Assembly: GCF_003992625.1 (NCBI RefSeq)
Contig: NZ_RZMW01000003.1
Span: forward strand, 62,001-126,000
Length of the DNA stretch: 64,000 nt
Reading direction: 5' to 3'
Source: Pelagibacterium lentulum
Lineage (GTDB): Bacteria; Pseudomonadota; Alphaproteobacteria; Rhizobiales; Devosiaceae
Within the stretch, counting starts at the first letter, position 1. Each line of letters begins with the position of its first letter. The notes beneath the pieces are model-generated. The model did no database searches. It was given only the letters and a program-made list of their open reading frames with translations, and was not told where the DNA came from. Below are positions 46,499-56,816 of the stretch, piece by piece. The position numbers were made by a program, and so were the translations under genes.

Positions 46499-47978
46499 GG
46501 CAAATCACGCTCTTGTTGGCGTTTTGGCGACCCTGCTGATCGCAGGTTTTGCGGGCTTTATCTATTGGTTCAACGCGGCCGATACCCGCATGGAGCGCGT
46601 GCCCTATGAGGTTGTTTTCACCGGTTCGGTCAGCGGGCTGGGTGCGGGAACAAACGTGCTTTTCAACGGTATCAGGGTGGGCAATGTAACCCATGTAGGG
46701 ATCGATCCGCGCGATCCCAGTCGGGTGATCGCCCGCATTTCGGTCAATGCCACGGCACCGGTTATGAACGATACGCGCGCCATCCTGGAAGTGCAGGGGC
46801 TGACGGGCATGGCCAATATCCAGCTTTTGGGCGGTACGCTCGAAGCGGGGCGGCTCGAGGCACCTGGTCCCGATCAGGTCGCAACGCTTCAGGGTGAGCC
46901 CTCGGACTTTCAGATGATCATGGAAAGCGCGCGCGATATCGTTGCCAGCGCCGAATCGACATTTTCGCGCATAGACGGGTTCTTTTCGGCCAATGAGGAG
47001 CGCTTGGGCTCCACAATTGCCAATATCGAAAATATTTCGGCGTCTCTGGCGTCCTTTGCGCAAGGGGCCGACGAGGATTCCGACCTGCAGGCAATCATGG
47101 CCGGGGCGCGAGCAACCATCGAAAGCGCGAGCGCGAGCTTTGCGCAGATCGAGGCCTTTTTCATGGACAACCAGCAGAGCCTGGGCAATACCGTCGCGAA
47201 TGCGGAAGTCTTTACCGCGGCATTGGCACAAAATGCCGATGGGCTGGAGAGCTTTCTGGCGTCGATGACCGATGCCAGCAACCAGATCGGCCCATTGGCC
47301 GACGAATTGCGGTTCCTAACCACTGATGTCCGAGCGCTTGTTGAGGCGGTGCCGCCTGAAGAAGTGCGCAGCACCGTTGCCGATATCGGGGAGTTTGCCA
47401 ATGCGCTGGCGCGCAATACCGGCAATATTGACGAGTTCTTTGACGATGCGCGCACGCTGGCTGAAAATCTGTCCGGGGTTTCGGGTGGGCTGCAGGCAAC
47501 GCTGGACCTTATCGATACGGCAACCGCCAATATCGATCCCGAAGTCATTGGCCGGGCCATGGACAATATCGACCGCTTCTCATTGGCTCTTGGCGACAAT
47601 GCGACCACGGTCGATACTATTCTGACCAATGCGCGCGATATCACCGAAACGCTGACCGGCACCGCCGATCGGGTCGATGCCATTGTGGCTCAACTCAATT
47701 CCATGGTGGAAAGCGAGGACGGATCCGATTTCTTCGGAGAACTGGCGCAGGCGGCGACGGCGGTGAGGATGCTTGCCGAGCGGCTCGACGTCCGGACTGC
47801 CGAAATTACGGCTGGCTTAACCGGCTTTACCAATCGCGGACTTGGCGAATACACTCAGTTCGCCGCAGAGGCGCGTGGAACCTTAAGGCGTCTGGATCGT
47901 ATATTGACTAACTTCGAGCGGAATCCGCAGATTCTGGTCTTTGGCGGTCAGAACGTTCGCGACTTCCAGTCCCGGTAA
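46488..47978 (+). CDS. MlaD family (MCE domain) substrate-binding protein
   Basis: This 496-residue protein is anchored by an N-terminal membrane segment (LVGVLATLLIAGFAGFIYWF) and has one MCE domain (about 40-118) with the VLFNGIRVGNVTHV core and GMANIQLLGG. A long periplasmic helical tail follows, much longer than E. coli MlaD. It contains a visible internal duplication: SRIDGFFSANEERLGSTIAN and AQIEAFFMDNQQSLGNTVAN. The tail probably forms a channel or tether towards the outer membrane. Start ATG 46488 lies inside the end of the ATPase gene. Confidence 0.92.
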   Translation: MEYKANHALVGVLATLLIAGFAGFIYWFNAADTRMERVPYEVVFTGSVSGLGAGTNVLFNGIRVGNVTHVGIDPRDPSRVIARISVNATAPVMNDTRAILEVQGLTGMANIQLLGGTLEAGRLEAPGPDQVATLQGEPSDFQMIMESARDIVASAESTFSRIDGFFSANEERLGSTIANIENISASLASFAQGADEDSDLQAIMAGARATIESASASFAQIEAFFMDNQQSLGNTVANAEVFTAALAQNADGLESFLASMTDASNQIGPLADELRFLTTDVRALVEAVPPEEVRSTVADIGEFANALARNTGNIDEFFDDARTLAENLSGVSGGLQATLDLIDTATANIDPEVIGRAMDNIDRFSLALGDNATTVDTILTNARDITETLTGTADRVDAIVAQLNSMVESEDGSDFFGELAQAATAVRMLAERLDVRTAEITAGLTGFTNRGLGEYTQFAAEARGTLRRLDRILTNFERNPQILVFGGQNVRDFQSR

Positions 47979-47996
47979 GAGTAGGTTGGGTATACT

Positions 47997-48599
47997 ATGA
48001 GTCGCAATCTGAGCCGTCGCACTGTTCTGGGATTTTCCGCCGCCGGGCTGGCAGCATCGCTGGCAGGGTGCCTTGGCGCGCCGACCCCGCTTGTCACCTA
48101 CGACCTTATTGCGTCGGCGCAGGCTGCGTCCACGTCCCGCAGGCTCAACCGTGCGGTGCTCGTTGTTGAGCCCGATGCGATCGAGACCTATGACACCAAC
48201 CGCATCGTTGTGCGCGAGCCCGGTTCCATCCTGAGCTATCTGCCCGATGCGCAATGGTCCGACCGTTTGCCGCGCCTCATCCAGACGCGCATGGTGCAAT
48301 CGTTCCAGGATGCAGGGGTGACAAATATCGGGCGTCCCTCCGATCAGATCGACGCCAATCTGGCGCTTGCCGCCGACATTCGGGCCTTTGAGGTCAATGC
48401 GGGCCAGGAGCGGCTTGCTACTGTAACGCTGGCCGTGCGGCTCGTCGATGACTGGAACCGGCGTATTCTAGCCGCCCAATCGTTTTCGGCCAGCGTGCCA
48501 CTTGGCAATCTTAATGCGCCAACGGTCGTAGCGGGACTCAATCAGGCGCTCGACACAGTCATCGCGCAAATCGTTGCCTGGACCGCATCACGGGCCTGA
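47997..48599 (+). CDS. ABC-type transport auxiliary lipoprotein (PqiC-like family)
   Basis: This 200-residue outer-membrane lipoprotein is of the ABC_trans_aux type (PF03886). The N terminus combines a Tat-like SRRTVLGF with a lipobox LAGC (Cys26). The mature part has TYDLIA, a central NRIVVREP and a helix starting LPRLIQTRMVQSFQDAG. It lies 18 bases after the MlaD gene and is probably the outer-membrane partner of the lipid transporter. Confidence 0.87.
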   Translation: MSRNLSRRTVLGFSAAGLAASLAGCLGAPTPLVTYDLIASAQAASTSRRLNRAVLVVEPDAIETYDTNRIVVREPGSILSYLPDAQWSDRLPRLIQTRMVQSFQDAGVTNIGRPSDQIDANLALAADIRAFEVNAGQERLATVTLAVRLVDDWNRRILAAQSFSASVPLGNLNAPTVVAGLNQALDTVIAQIVAWTASRA

Positions 48600-48602
48600 G
48601 TG

Positions 48603-49184
48603 TCAGACGAAACGCGGTCGATTGAGTGCCGCAAACTGGATCAGGGCGACGGTTTTCGCATCCATGATCCTGCCATCGGTTGTCATGGCCAGCGCTTCAT
48701 CGAAATCGAGTTCGACGACTTCGATGTCCTCGCCTTCATGGTCGAGCCCGCCGCCATTGCCTTTCCGGTCCTGGGGGCCATAGGTGCCGACAAAGCAATG
48801 AACCTTTTCAGTTACAGAACCGGGGCTGGCATAAAGATCGAAGGCATGAAGCAGCGTTTGGGGCGCGATGCCGGTTTCTTCCATGGCTTCCTTTTTCGCA
48901 CATACCTCGGGTGAATCGCCGTCCAGCAATCCCGCGCAGGTTTCGAGCAGAAATCCGTCATCGCCATTGAGATGGGGGGGCAGGCGGAACTGGCGCACAA
49001 GCGTGATCTTTCCAGCGTCCGGGTTAACCAGAAGAACTGCTGCTGCCGAGCCGTGGTCATAGACCTCGCGGACAAGGATTTGGGACGGGCCATTGCGCGT
49101 GCGATACTCAAATTCATGAGCGGACAGGCTGCCCCAGTTTTCAGCGAGGATTTTTTTTGAGATCGGGTGGATGGAATCGGACAT
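48603..49184 (-). CDS. NUDIX hydrolase, NudK-like (GDP-mannose pyrophosphatase family)
   Basis: This 193-residue hydrolase has a Nudix box LLDGDSPEVCAKKEAMEETG (about 95-114), in which Lys replaces the usual Arg of REUXEE. The sequences LYASPGSVTEKVH and DIEVVELDFDEAL match E. coli NudK. NudK-type enzymes cleave GDP-mannose and related nucleotide sugars. Convergent with the lipoprotein gene and divergent from sdhC across 286 bases with no other gene. Confidence 0.88.
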   Translation of the reverse strand: MSDSIHPISKKILAENWGSLSAHEFEYRTRNGPSQILVREVYDHGSAAAVLLVNPDAGKITLVRQFRLPPHLNGDDGFLLETCAGLLDGDSPEVCAKKEAMEETGIAPQTLLHAFDLYASPGSVTEKVHCFVGTYGPQDRKGNGGGLDHEGEDIEVVELDFDEALAMTTDGRIMDAKTVALIQFAALNRPRFV

Positions 49185-49470
49185 TATGACTCTGGTTTAC
49201 GTGAAAGGTAAAGTAATCTGACATTTCGATGAAACTATCGACACTTAAGGGAGGATGTCCAGTGCGGATTGGAAACATGAATGAAAAAGTCAATTTTTTA
49301 AATGACTTATCGGAGGCTGTTTTCAGACCAAAGACTTACTCCCCGCCCTTTGACGAATGGGGAAAGCAGGGATAGAAGTTGGCGCCAATGAGGCTGGCGC
49401 GGTGTCTTTGCGCCATTTTAAGAGTTCTTGCAGATGATTGTTCATCTTGTGAGGCCACATTGAGGCAGCA

Positions 49471-49854
49471 ATGACCCAAAAGTTCCGACCAACCTCTCCG
49501 CATTTGCAGATATGGCGGCCAACGCTGACCATGACGATGTCTATCCTGCATCGCATTCTGGGCGTGGCGCTTTATGTGGGTACGCTTTTGTTCGTGCTCT
49601 GGCTGGGTGCTGCCGCTCTCGGGCAGGGGCAGGTTGCGGCAGTCAACGGATTTTTCAGCCATCCACTGATCCAGATCGTGCTGTTCGGCTATACCTGGGC
49701 GTTGTTTCACCACATGGCGGGCGGGATCAAGCATTTCATCTGGGATTTTGGCCATGGGCTCGATCCGGTAGGGCGCGAAGCGATCACGCTGGCAACGCTT
49801 ATATTTTCGGTTGTGGCGACGCTTGTTGTCTGGGCCGTGTTCGTCTGGTTTTGA
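49471..49854 (+). CDS. sdhC: succinate dehydrogenase cytochrome b556 subunit
   Basis: This 127-residue membrane anchor of complex II has three membrane segments. The family opening RPTSPHLQIWRPTLTMTMSI leads into LHRILG. HHMAGGIKHFIWD (about residues 71-83) holds the heme-ligand His. GAGG lies upstream of the ATG. First gene of the sdhC-sdhD-sdhA-DUF3052-sdhB operon. Confidence 0.95.
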   Translation: MTQKFRPTSPHLQIWRPTLTMTMSILHRILGVALYVGTLLFVLWLGAAALGQGQVAAVNGFFSHPLIQIVLFGYTWALFHHMAGGIKHFIWDFGHGLDPVGREAITLATLIFSVVATLVVWAVFVWF

Positions 49855-49874
49855 GCGGGAAGGGTTTTTAAACA

Positions 49875-50219
49875 ATGAGCAAGACCCACAAGGGCACGGG
49901 CCATTTCATCAAGCAGCGGGTTACCGGGCTTTTGAATATTCCGCTGATCGGGTTTCTGATCTGGCTGATCGTGTCGCTGGCCGGCGCCAACCGGGCGGAA
50001 ATGGCTGCTACCTTCTCCAATCCTATCGTTGCGATCCTCACCCTGGCCCTTCTGGCCTCGGCGCTTTTTCACATGCGCATCGGGATGGGTGAAATCATTG
50101 AAGATTATGTGCATGAGCCGCGGCTTCACAGCCTGTCGATGACACTCAACACCGGCTTTGTCGTGATTGTGGGTGTGATCGGCGCGATTGCGGTGCTCGT
50201 ATTGGCCTTCGGAGGTTAA
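49875..50219 (+). CDS. sdhD: succinate dehydrogenase membrane anchor subunit
   Basis: This 114-residue second anchor of complex II has three membrane segments and the family motif [17 protein letters not shown] (about 57-73), which contributes to the quinone and heme sites. It lies 20 bases after sdhC and eight before sdhA. Confidence 0.94.
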   Translation: MSKTHKGTGHFIKQRVTGLLNIPLIGFLIWLIVSLAGANRAEMAATFSNPIVAILTLALLASALFHMRIGMGEIIEDYVHEPRLHSLSMTLNTGFVVIVGVIGAIAVLVLAFGG

Positions 50220-50227
50220 ATAGTTTC

Positions 50228-52030
50228 ATGGCATCGAATGCTTATACGATCATCGATCACGCTTATGACGTCGTGGTTGTAGGCGCGGGTGGCGCCGGGT
50301 TGCGCGCCACGCTGGGCATGGCCGAGCAGGGCTTTAAGACCGCTTGCGTGACCAAGGTTTTCCCCACCCGTTCGCATACGGTCGCAGCGCAAGGCGGGAT
50401 TGCGGCCTCGCTCTCCAATATGGGACCCGATAGCTGGCAGTGGCATATGTATGACACCGTCAAGGGCTCGGACTGGCTGGGCGATAATGACGCGATGGAA
50501 TATCTCGCGCGCGAAGCCCCGCAGGCGGTTTACGAACTCGAGCATTACGGTGTGCCCTTTTCGCGCACTGAAGAGGGCAAGATCTATCAGCGTCCGTTCG
50601 GCGGCCATATGCAAAATTACGGCGAAGGTCCCCCGGTGCAGCGCACATGCGCGGCGGCCGACCGCACGGGCCATGCCATTCTGCATACGCTTTACGGGCA
50701 GAGCCTGCGCAACAATGCAGAGTTTTTTGTCGAGTATTTCGCGCTCGATCTCTTGATGAGCGAGGATGGTGCGTGCCAGGGCATCATCGCATGGAAGCTC
50801 GATGACGGCACCATTCACCGATTCCGCGCCAAGATGGTGGTGTTGGCGACGGGGGGTTACGGTCGCGCCTATTTTTCGGCCACCAGCGCTCATACCTGCA
50901 CCGGCGATGGCAATGCCATGGTGGCGCGGGCAGGTCTGCCTTTGCAGGACATGGAATTTGTCCAGTTTCACCCGACCGGCATCTACGGCTCAGGCTGCCT
51001 TATTACCGAAGGCGCGCGCGGGGAAGGCGGCTATCTGGTCAATTCCGAAGGCGAGCGCTTCATGGAGCGCTATGCGCCCAATGCCAAGGACCTTGCCTCC
51101 CGCGATGTCGTCTCGCGCTGCATGACCATGGAAATCCGCGAAGGCCGCGGGGTCGGGTCCAAGAAGGATCATATCTTCCTCCATCTCGACCACCTCGATC
51201 CGGCCGTTTTGCATGAGCGCCTGCCGGGCATTTCCGAAAGCGCCAAGATTTTTGCCGGGGTCGATCTCACCCGTGATCCGATCCCGGTTCTGCCGACGGT
51301 GCATTACAATATGGGCGGCATTCCCACGACCTATTGGGGTGAAGCGATCGATACGCGCCGGGGCGGTCCCGATGCGACGGTGCCTGGTCTTATGGCGGTG
51401 GGCGAAGCGGCTTGTGCCTCTGTCCACGGGGCTAACCGGCTTGGGTCGAACTCGCTGATCGATCTTGTGGTCTTTGGCCGCGCAGCGGCCATTCGCGCCG
51501 GCGAAATCATCGACCGCGAGAGCCCGATCCCGGAAGCCAACACGGCATCCGAAGACAAGATCATGGCCCGGTTCGACCGGCTGCGGCACGCAGATGGCGG
51601 CACGCCAACCGCCAAGGTGCGCGATCACATGCAGCGGGCCATGCAGGAAGACGCGGCGGTGTTCCGCACCCAGGAAACGCTGGAAGCGGGCTGCAAGCGC
51701 GTTTCGGCGATCTGGGAGGAAATGGCCGACGTCAAGGTTTTCGACCGGTCGCTGATCTGGAACTCCGATCTTGTCGAAACGCTCGAGCTTGAAAACCTGA
51801 TGGCCAACGCGATCACCACGGTCTATTCGGCCGAGGCCCGCAAGGAAAGCCGGGGCGCTCATGCGCGTGAGGATTTCACCGAGCGTGACGATGCCAACTG
51901 GCGCAAGCATACGCTGTCCTGGGTCGATGATGCAGGCAAGGTGACGCTCGACTACCGGCCCGTCCATGTCGATCCCTTGAGCGACGGGATCGATCTTGCA
52001 AAGATCGCGCCCAAGGCGCGCGTTTACTAG
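50228..52030 (+). CDS. sdhA: succinate dehydrogenase flavoprotein subunit
   Basis: This 600-residue flavoprotein oxidises succinate. The dinucleotide loop is [12 protein letters not shown] (about 17-28), and the FAD-linked His is in [12 protein letters not shown]. The active site has the [10 protein letters not shown] region, [11 protein letters not shown] and a C-terminal helical domain with [14 protein letters not shown]. Its flavinylated form is the expected client of the SDHAF4-like protein at 24817. Full length. Confidence 0.97.
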   Translation: MASNAYTIIDHAYDVVVVGAGGAGLRATLGMAEQGFKTACVTKVFPTRSHTVAAQGGIAASLSNMGPDSWQWHMYDTVKGSDWLGDNDAMEYLAREAPQAVYELEHYGVPFSRTEEGKIYQRPFGGHMQNYGEGPPVQRTCAAADRTGHAILHTLYGQSLRNNAEFFVEYFALDLLMSEDGACQGIIAWKLDDGTIHRFRAKMVVLATGGYGRAYFSATSAHTCTGDGNAMVARAGLPLQDMEFVQFHPTGIYGSGCLITEGARGEGGYLVNSEGERFMERYAPNAKDLASRDVVSRCMTMEIREGRGVGSKKDHIFLHLDHLDPAVLHERLPGISESAKIFAGVDLTRDPIPVLPTVHYNMGGIPTTYWGEAIDTRRGGPDATVPGLMAVGEAACASVHGANRLGSNSLIDLVVFGRAAAIRAGEIIDRESPIPEANTASEDKIMARFDRLRHADGGTPTAKVRDHMQRAMQEDAAVFRTQETLEAGCKRVSAIWEEMADVKVFDRSLIWNSDLVETLELENLMANAITTVYSAEARKESRGAHAREDFTERDDANWRKHTLSWVDDAGKVTLDYRPVHVDPLSDGIDLAKIAPKARVY

Positions 52031-52041
52031 GAGTGGAAGGT

Positions 52042-52488
52042 ATGGAGCCGGCCACGACAGGATATTCGGGCACTCCGCTGCCCAAGAAGCTGGGCCTCGC
52101 CGATGGCCAGCGGGTCCTGTTCGTGGGCTTGCCTGAGGACCTTGAGGGTCTGGCGTCGTGCCGCCAATTTTTGGCTGCGGATCGGCGGGATGGGCTTTCC
52201 GGGTTCGTCGCGGTTTCCCACCGATACGATCTGATCCACGCCTTTACCCTTTCACACGCCCAACTGGCCGGCGCAATGGTTGCGCTCGAAGCCTCCATCG
52301 TTCCGGATGGCACGATCTGGATTTCCTGGCCGAAAAAGGCCTCCAAAATCAAAACCGATGTGACCGAAGACGTCGTGAGGGACGAAGCCCTCAAGTGCGA
52401 TCTCGTGGACGTAAAGGTCTGCGCTGTCGATGCCGTCTGGTCTGGCCTCAAACTCGTTATCCGCAAAGATAGGCGGAATCTGCATTAG
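52042..52488 (+). CDS. DUF3052 protein inside the sdh operon
   Basis: This 148-residue protein has the DUF3052 signature: TGYSGTPLPKKLGLADGQ near the start, then DGTIWISWPKKASKIKTDVT and DVKVCAVDAVWSGLKLVIR. The ATG at 52042 has TAGGAGTGGAAGG upstream; GTG 52033 is less likely. Function unknown. It sits between sdhA and sdhB with gaps of only 11 and 12 bases, so it is expressed with complex II. An accessory role there is inferred. Confidence 0.87.
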   Translation: MEPATTGYSGTPLPKKLGLADGQRVLFVGLPEDLEGLASCRQFLAADRRDGLSGFVAVSHRYDLIHAFTLSHAQLAGAMVALEASIVPDGTIWISWPKKASKIKTDVTEDVVRDEALKCDLVDVKVCAVDAVWSGLKLVIRKDRRNLH

Positions 52489-52500
52489 GGAGCAGCCCAT

Positions 52501-53286
52501 ATGGTCGAACTTCTGCTGGACAAGAAATCCCAGCCTAAAAAGGGCAAGGTCTGGCCAAAACCCGAAGGGGCAACGCGGCTGCGCGAGTACCGGGTCTATC
52601 GCTATGATCCCGATACCGAAGCCAATCCGCGCATCGATACCTATTTCATCGATCTCGACGATTGCGGGCCGATGATTCTCGATGGGCTTTTGTGGATCAA
52701 GAACAATATCGATCCCACGCTGACGCTGCGCCGCTCTTGCCGCGAAGGAATTTGCGGGTCTTGTGCGATGAATATTGATGGGGCCAATACGCTTGCCTGC
52801 ACCAAGGGCATGGATGAGGTGTCGTCCGGTCCGGTCAAGGTCTATCCCTTGCCGCATATGCCGGTGGTCAAGGATCTGGTGCCCGATCTTTCGGCCTTTT
52901 ACGAGCAGCACAAGTCGGTGCAGCCCTGGTTGCAGACCAAATCGCCGACCCCGGACACCGAATGGCTGCAAAGCCGCGAGGATAGGGCAAAGCTCGACGG
53001 GCTTTATGAATGTATCCTTTGCGCGTGCTGCTCGACATCATGCCCGTCCTATTGGTGGAATGGCGACAAATATCTCGGTCCGGCCGTATTGTTGCAGGCC
53101 TATCGCTGGCTGATCGACAGCCGCGATGAGGCGACCAGCGAGCGGCTCGACGATCTTGAAGATCCCTTCAAGCTTTATCGCTGCCACACCATCATGAACT
53201 GCGCCAAGGTCTGTCCCAAGGGGCTCAACCCGGCCAAGGCGATTGCCGAGATCAAGAAGATGATGGTCGAACGCAAGGTGGCCTGA
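52501..53286 (+). CDS. sdhB: succinate dehydrogenase iron-sulfur subunit
   Basis: This 261-residue electron-transfer subunit has three clusters. The [2Fe-2S] ligands are in [15 protein letters not shown] and LAC, the [4Fe-4S] ligands in [13 protein letters not shown] (about 177-189), and the [3Fe-4S] ligands in [15 protein letters not shown]. Last gene of the operon, with a strong terminator 25 bases after the stop. Confidence 0.97.
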   Translation: MVELLLDKKSQPKKGKVWPKPEGATRLREYRVYRYDPDTEANPRIDTYFIDLDDCGPMILDGLLWIKNNIDPTLTLRRSCREGICGSCAMNIDGANTLACTKGMDEVSSGPVKVYPLPHMPVVKDLVPDLSAFYEQHKSVQPWLQTKSPTPDTEWLQSREDRAKLDGLYECILCACCSTSCPSYWWNGDKYLGPAVLLQAYRWLIDSRDEATSERLDDLEDPFKLYRCHTIMNCAKVCPKGLNPAKAIAEIKKMMVERKVA

Positions 53287-53310
53287 TCGGGCAAAATGGT
53301 ATAGATTTCA

Positions 53311-53335
53311 AAGGGTCCGCTTTGCGGACCCTTTT
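53311..53335 (+). terminator. terminator of the sdh operon
   Basis: AAGGGTCCGC and GCGGACCCTT form a perfect 10-bp stem with a TTT loop, followed by further T residues. Confidence 0.92.
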
Positions 53336-53362
53336 GTGTGTTCACGTTTGGAGGCCAGTGCC

Positions 53363-53590
53363 ATGACCGATTACGAGACCATCGCGCGCGTAAAGCGGGA
53401 AACGGTAGCGCGGGTCCTTATCGCGGCGCTGCGGGCGCACGGCTTTTCCCCGCGCGATATTTCCGAGGGCGGTCTGCCGGGCGTGGGCACAGCCTTTGCC
53501 GGTGGCGGCATTCCCATCGATGTACCCGAGCGCGAAGCGCGCGATGCCAAACCGCTAGCAGAGGCTTTGCTGGCCGATATGCGCGATTGA
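53363..53590 (+). CDS. small conserved-looking hypothetical protein
   Basis: This 75-residue soluble protein has a helical N terminus (YETIARVKRETVARVLIAAL). A Gly-rich loop follows (SEGGLPGVGTAFAGGGIPIDVPE), then an acidic helix (LAEALLADM). The ATG at 53363 has GGAGG about 12 bases upstream. I do not recognise the family. It lies between the sdh terminator and the Omp19-like gene, probably as its own transcript. Codon use is like that of its neighbours. Confidence 0.6.
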   Translation: MTDYETIARVKRETVARVLIAALRAHGFSPRDISEGGLPGVGTAFAGGGIPIDVPEREARDAKPLAEALLADMRD

Positions 53591-53738
53591 ATTGGCATGC
53601 GCTATCCATAGAACCGCCACATTGGCTGCTTTCAAAAAAGAGTTAACGCCGCACCAGGGGCTGCACTTGCGCCTTTGGCGTTATGATTGCATAACGGGCT
53701 TGCGCTGGAGCAGGGTTAACGCTGTGTGGAGTATAGCC

Positions 53739-54377
53739 ATGAAAATCTTGACGCGAGGAAATGTGTCGCTGGCTGTTGTCGTTTCAGCGGGTCTGGTGCT
53801 GGCCGGGTGTTCGCCGACCGGCATGGGACGCGGTGCGCCACAGCCTCAAACGAACATGCCCGCGCCCATCACACCGGTGCAGACTGGAACCGTTCAAGCG
53901 ACCGACCTGCCGCCTATCGGCGGGCAGGCCAGCGCCTCGCCTTCGGTCTCAACCGGTTCAGCTCTTTACGATCCGTCCAGCCAGCCCGGACAGGCGACGG
54001 GTATGGTGAGCGGCGGACAGACCAATGTGGTTCCCGCAATCAGCGATGTTGCCGGTACGGGTGGTACAATTGGCGGCCGCAATCTTGCGGGCGGGCTGAC
54101 CATGGAAAATATGATCGGGGGTTGGACGATTACCGCCGGCGCCGAACAGTGCAGGCTTAATCTCACCTATACCGCCAAGGGTGCGACCGGTCGCTATCGC
54201 GCGTCGACCCCGGCCTGTAGCCAGCCCACGCTTGCCGAGGTCACGTCTTGGCAATTGCTGGGCAGCCAGGTTCAACTCTATAACGAAGCCGACGAACTCG
54301 TCGGCACGCTTCTGCGTTCGGGCGACCGGTTCGTCGGCACGCTTGCTGGTGGCCAATCCATTTCGATGGCGGGCTGA
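53739..54377 (+). CDS. Omp19-like outer-membrane lipoprotein, AprI/Inh protease inhibitor family
   Basis: This 212-residue lipoprotein has lipobox LAGC (Cys25) and a Pro/Thr/Gly-rich linker of about 90 residues. It ends in a compact domain from about residue 125 with IGGWTI, two cysteines (QCRLNL and PACSQP), LASW-like TSWQLLGSQVQLY and a closing GGQSISM. This matches Brucella Omp19, which inhibits proteases and has the AprI/Inh barrel fold. The ATG at 53739 gives a proper signal peptide; the longer frame does not. zapE follows two bases later. Confidence 0.85.
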   Translation: MKILTRGNVSLAVVVSAGLVLAGCSPTGMGRGAPQPQTNMPAPITPVQTGTVQATDLPPIGGQASASPSVSTGSALYDPSSQPGQATGMVSGGQTNVVPAISDVAGTGGTIGGRNLAGGLTMENMIGGWTITAGAEQCRLNLTYTAKGATGRYRASTPACSQPTLAEVTSWQLLGSQVQLYNEADELVGTLLRSGDRFVGTLAGGQSISMAG

Positions 54378-54379
54378 TA

Positions 54380-55525
54380 TTGTCTCTCGATACCGGTCAG
54401 ACCCCGGTGCTTGACCGGTATGCCGATATGATTATTTCTGGGCAGGTGCGGCCTGACCCGGCGCAAAAGCAGGCAGCGCAAAAGCTGCAGGATGTGGCCG
54501 ATGGCCTCGCCGCCCTCGAGCGGCAATCGGGCTCGATTGTCGCCTCGCTCTTCAAGCGCAAGCGTGAAGCGCCAAGGGGCCTTTACATCTGGGGCGATGT
54601 CGGGCGCGGCAAGACCATGCTCATGGACCTTTTTTACGCCTCGGTTCCGGTTGCGGCGAAGAGGCGAGTGCATTTTCACGAATTCATGAATGAAGTGCAT
54701 GAGGCAATTGCGCGCTTTCGGGCGTACAATCCGGGCACCAAAGGCGCACGCGATCCCATACCAGCGGTCGCGCGGCCAATCACCCGCTCGGTGCGGCTTT
54801 TGTGTTTCGACGAGTTTTTCGTCTCCGATATTACCGATGCCATGCTGCTAAAGCGCCTGTTCGAGATCTTGTTCAAGGATGGCATCGTTATTGTCGCCAC
54901 CTCCAACATTCCACCCGAACGGCTTTATTGGAACGGGCTCAACCGCCAGCTTTTTCTGCCCTTTATCGATCTGCTCAATGCACATGCGGACGTCTTCAAC
55001 CTGGACGCCGAAACCGACTACAGACGTGAAAAGCTCGACGCTCAGGATGTCTATCATTTCGGCGTCGGTGCCGATGTGGACGTGCGGATCGATACGCTTT
55101 TCGCCAGGCTGACCGGTGGGGTCGAACCCGATCCCGAGACGGTAGAAAGCCTGGGGCGGGAAATATTGATACCGGCGCAAGCCATGGGCGTTGCGCGCTT
55201 CGACTTTGCCGATCTTTGCGAAAAGCCCTTGGGCGCCCGCGATTATCTCAGGATCGCCAATCGGTATCACACCATCGTTCTCGATCACGTGCCGGTTTTT
55301 TCAAAGCTCAAGTCGGATGCTGCAAAGCGGTTCATCCTGCTTATCGATACGCTTTATGATCGCGGTGTGAAGTTTGCGGCCAGCTTTGAAGCACCACTCG
55401 ACAAAATCGCCAATGACGACAAGACCCGGTTCGAGTTCGCGCGCTGCCTTTCCCGGCTCGAGGAAATGCGCTCGGCCCAGTACATCGCCCAGCCCTTGCG
55501 CCAACCGAGCGCTGTGTCTGCCTAA
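54380..55525 (+). CDS. zapE: cell division protein ZapE (AFG1-like ATPase)
   Basis: This 381-residue AAA-type ATPase has Walker A GDVGRGKTMLMD (about 73-84) and Walker B LLCFDEFFVSDITDAM. A SNIPPERLYWNGLNRQLFLPF segment is typical of AFG1/ZapE. It acts on the Z-ring in bacteria, and its mitochondrial relatives act in protein quality control. The apparent start is TTG 54380, directly after the lipoprotein stop; an ATG at 54428 is an alternative. Confidence 0.93.
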   Translation: MSLDTGQTPVLDRYADMIISGQVRPDPAQKQAAQKLQDVADGLAALERQSGSIVASLFKRKREAPRGLYIWGDVGRGKTMLMDLFYASVPVAAKRRVHFHEFMNEVHEAIARFRAYNPGTKGARDPIPAVARPITRSVRLLCFDEFFVSDITDAMLLKRLFEILFKDGIVIVATSNIPPERLYWNGLNRQLFLPFIDLLNAHADVFNLDAETDYRREKLDAQDVYHFGVGADVDVRIDTLFARLTGGVEPDPETVESLGREILIPAQAMGVARFDFADLCEKPLGARDYLRIANRYHTIVLDHVPVFSKLKSDAAKRFILLIDTLYDRGVKFAASFEAPLDKIANDDKTRFEFARCLSRLEEMRSAQYIAQPLRQPSAVSA

Positions 55526-55541
55526 TGCGAGCTAGAATGTT

Positions 55542-55562
55542 ACTTTCCCCAGTAGGGAAAGT
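55542..55562 (+). repeat. hairpin after zapE
   Basis: ACTTTCCC and GGGAAAGT form a perfect 8-bp stem with a 5-base loop, 17 bases after the zapE stop. No T-run follows, so termination is uncertain. Confidence 0.4.
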
Positions 55563-55605
55563 GTCAACAATCCAGACCTAAATTCCTTGCTCCCTGTCCC
55601 GGTTT

Positions 55606-55668
55606 GGTACAAGGCACCGATTTTGCGCCGTTAGACGAAGGGTTCACTTGCGTCAAAGGGGTACAAGG
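55606..55668 (+). promoter_or_regulatory. direct repeat GGTACAAGG upstream of mdh
   Basis: GGTACAAGG occurs at 55606-55614 and again at 55660-55668, a start-to-start spacing of 54 bases, in the 194-base gap before mdh. A possible promoter, TTGCGT (55648-55653) then 17 bases then TATGGA, overlaps the second copy. A regulator of the TCA genes is possible; none is identified. Confidence 0.35.
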
Positions 55669-55716
55669 TCTATGGAGGGCACAGGAGACCTTCTACTTTA
55701 CCTATAGGGAAATTAG

Positions 55717-56682
<966 letters not shown>

Positions 56683-56689
56683 TCCAACT

Positions 56690-56720
56690 GGCCCGGTCCG
56701 GAAAAGGGGCCGGGCCTTTT
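56690..56720 (+). terminator. terminator after mdh
   Basis: GGCCCGGTCC pairs with GGGCCGGGCC (one G-T pair) around a short GA-rich loop, followed by TTTT. Confidence 0.82.
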
Positions 56721-56816
56721 CAAGTTCGGCCATGCTCATGGTGCTGGCCAAAAAGAAAATGGGGCGCCGATTCCGGTCTGCGCCAGATACAGTCAAGAGA
56801 ACGCGAAGGGTTCAAG

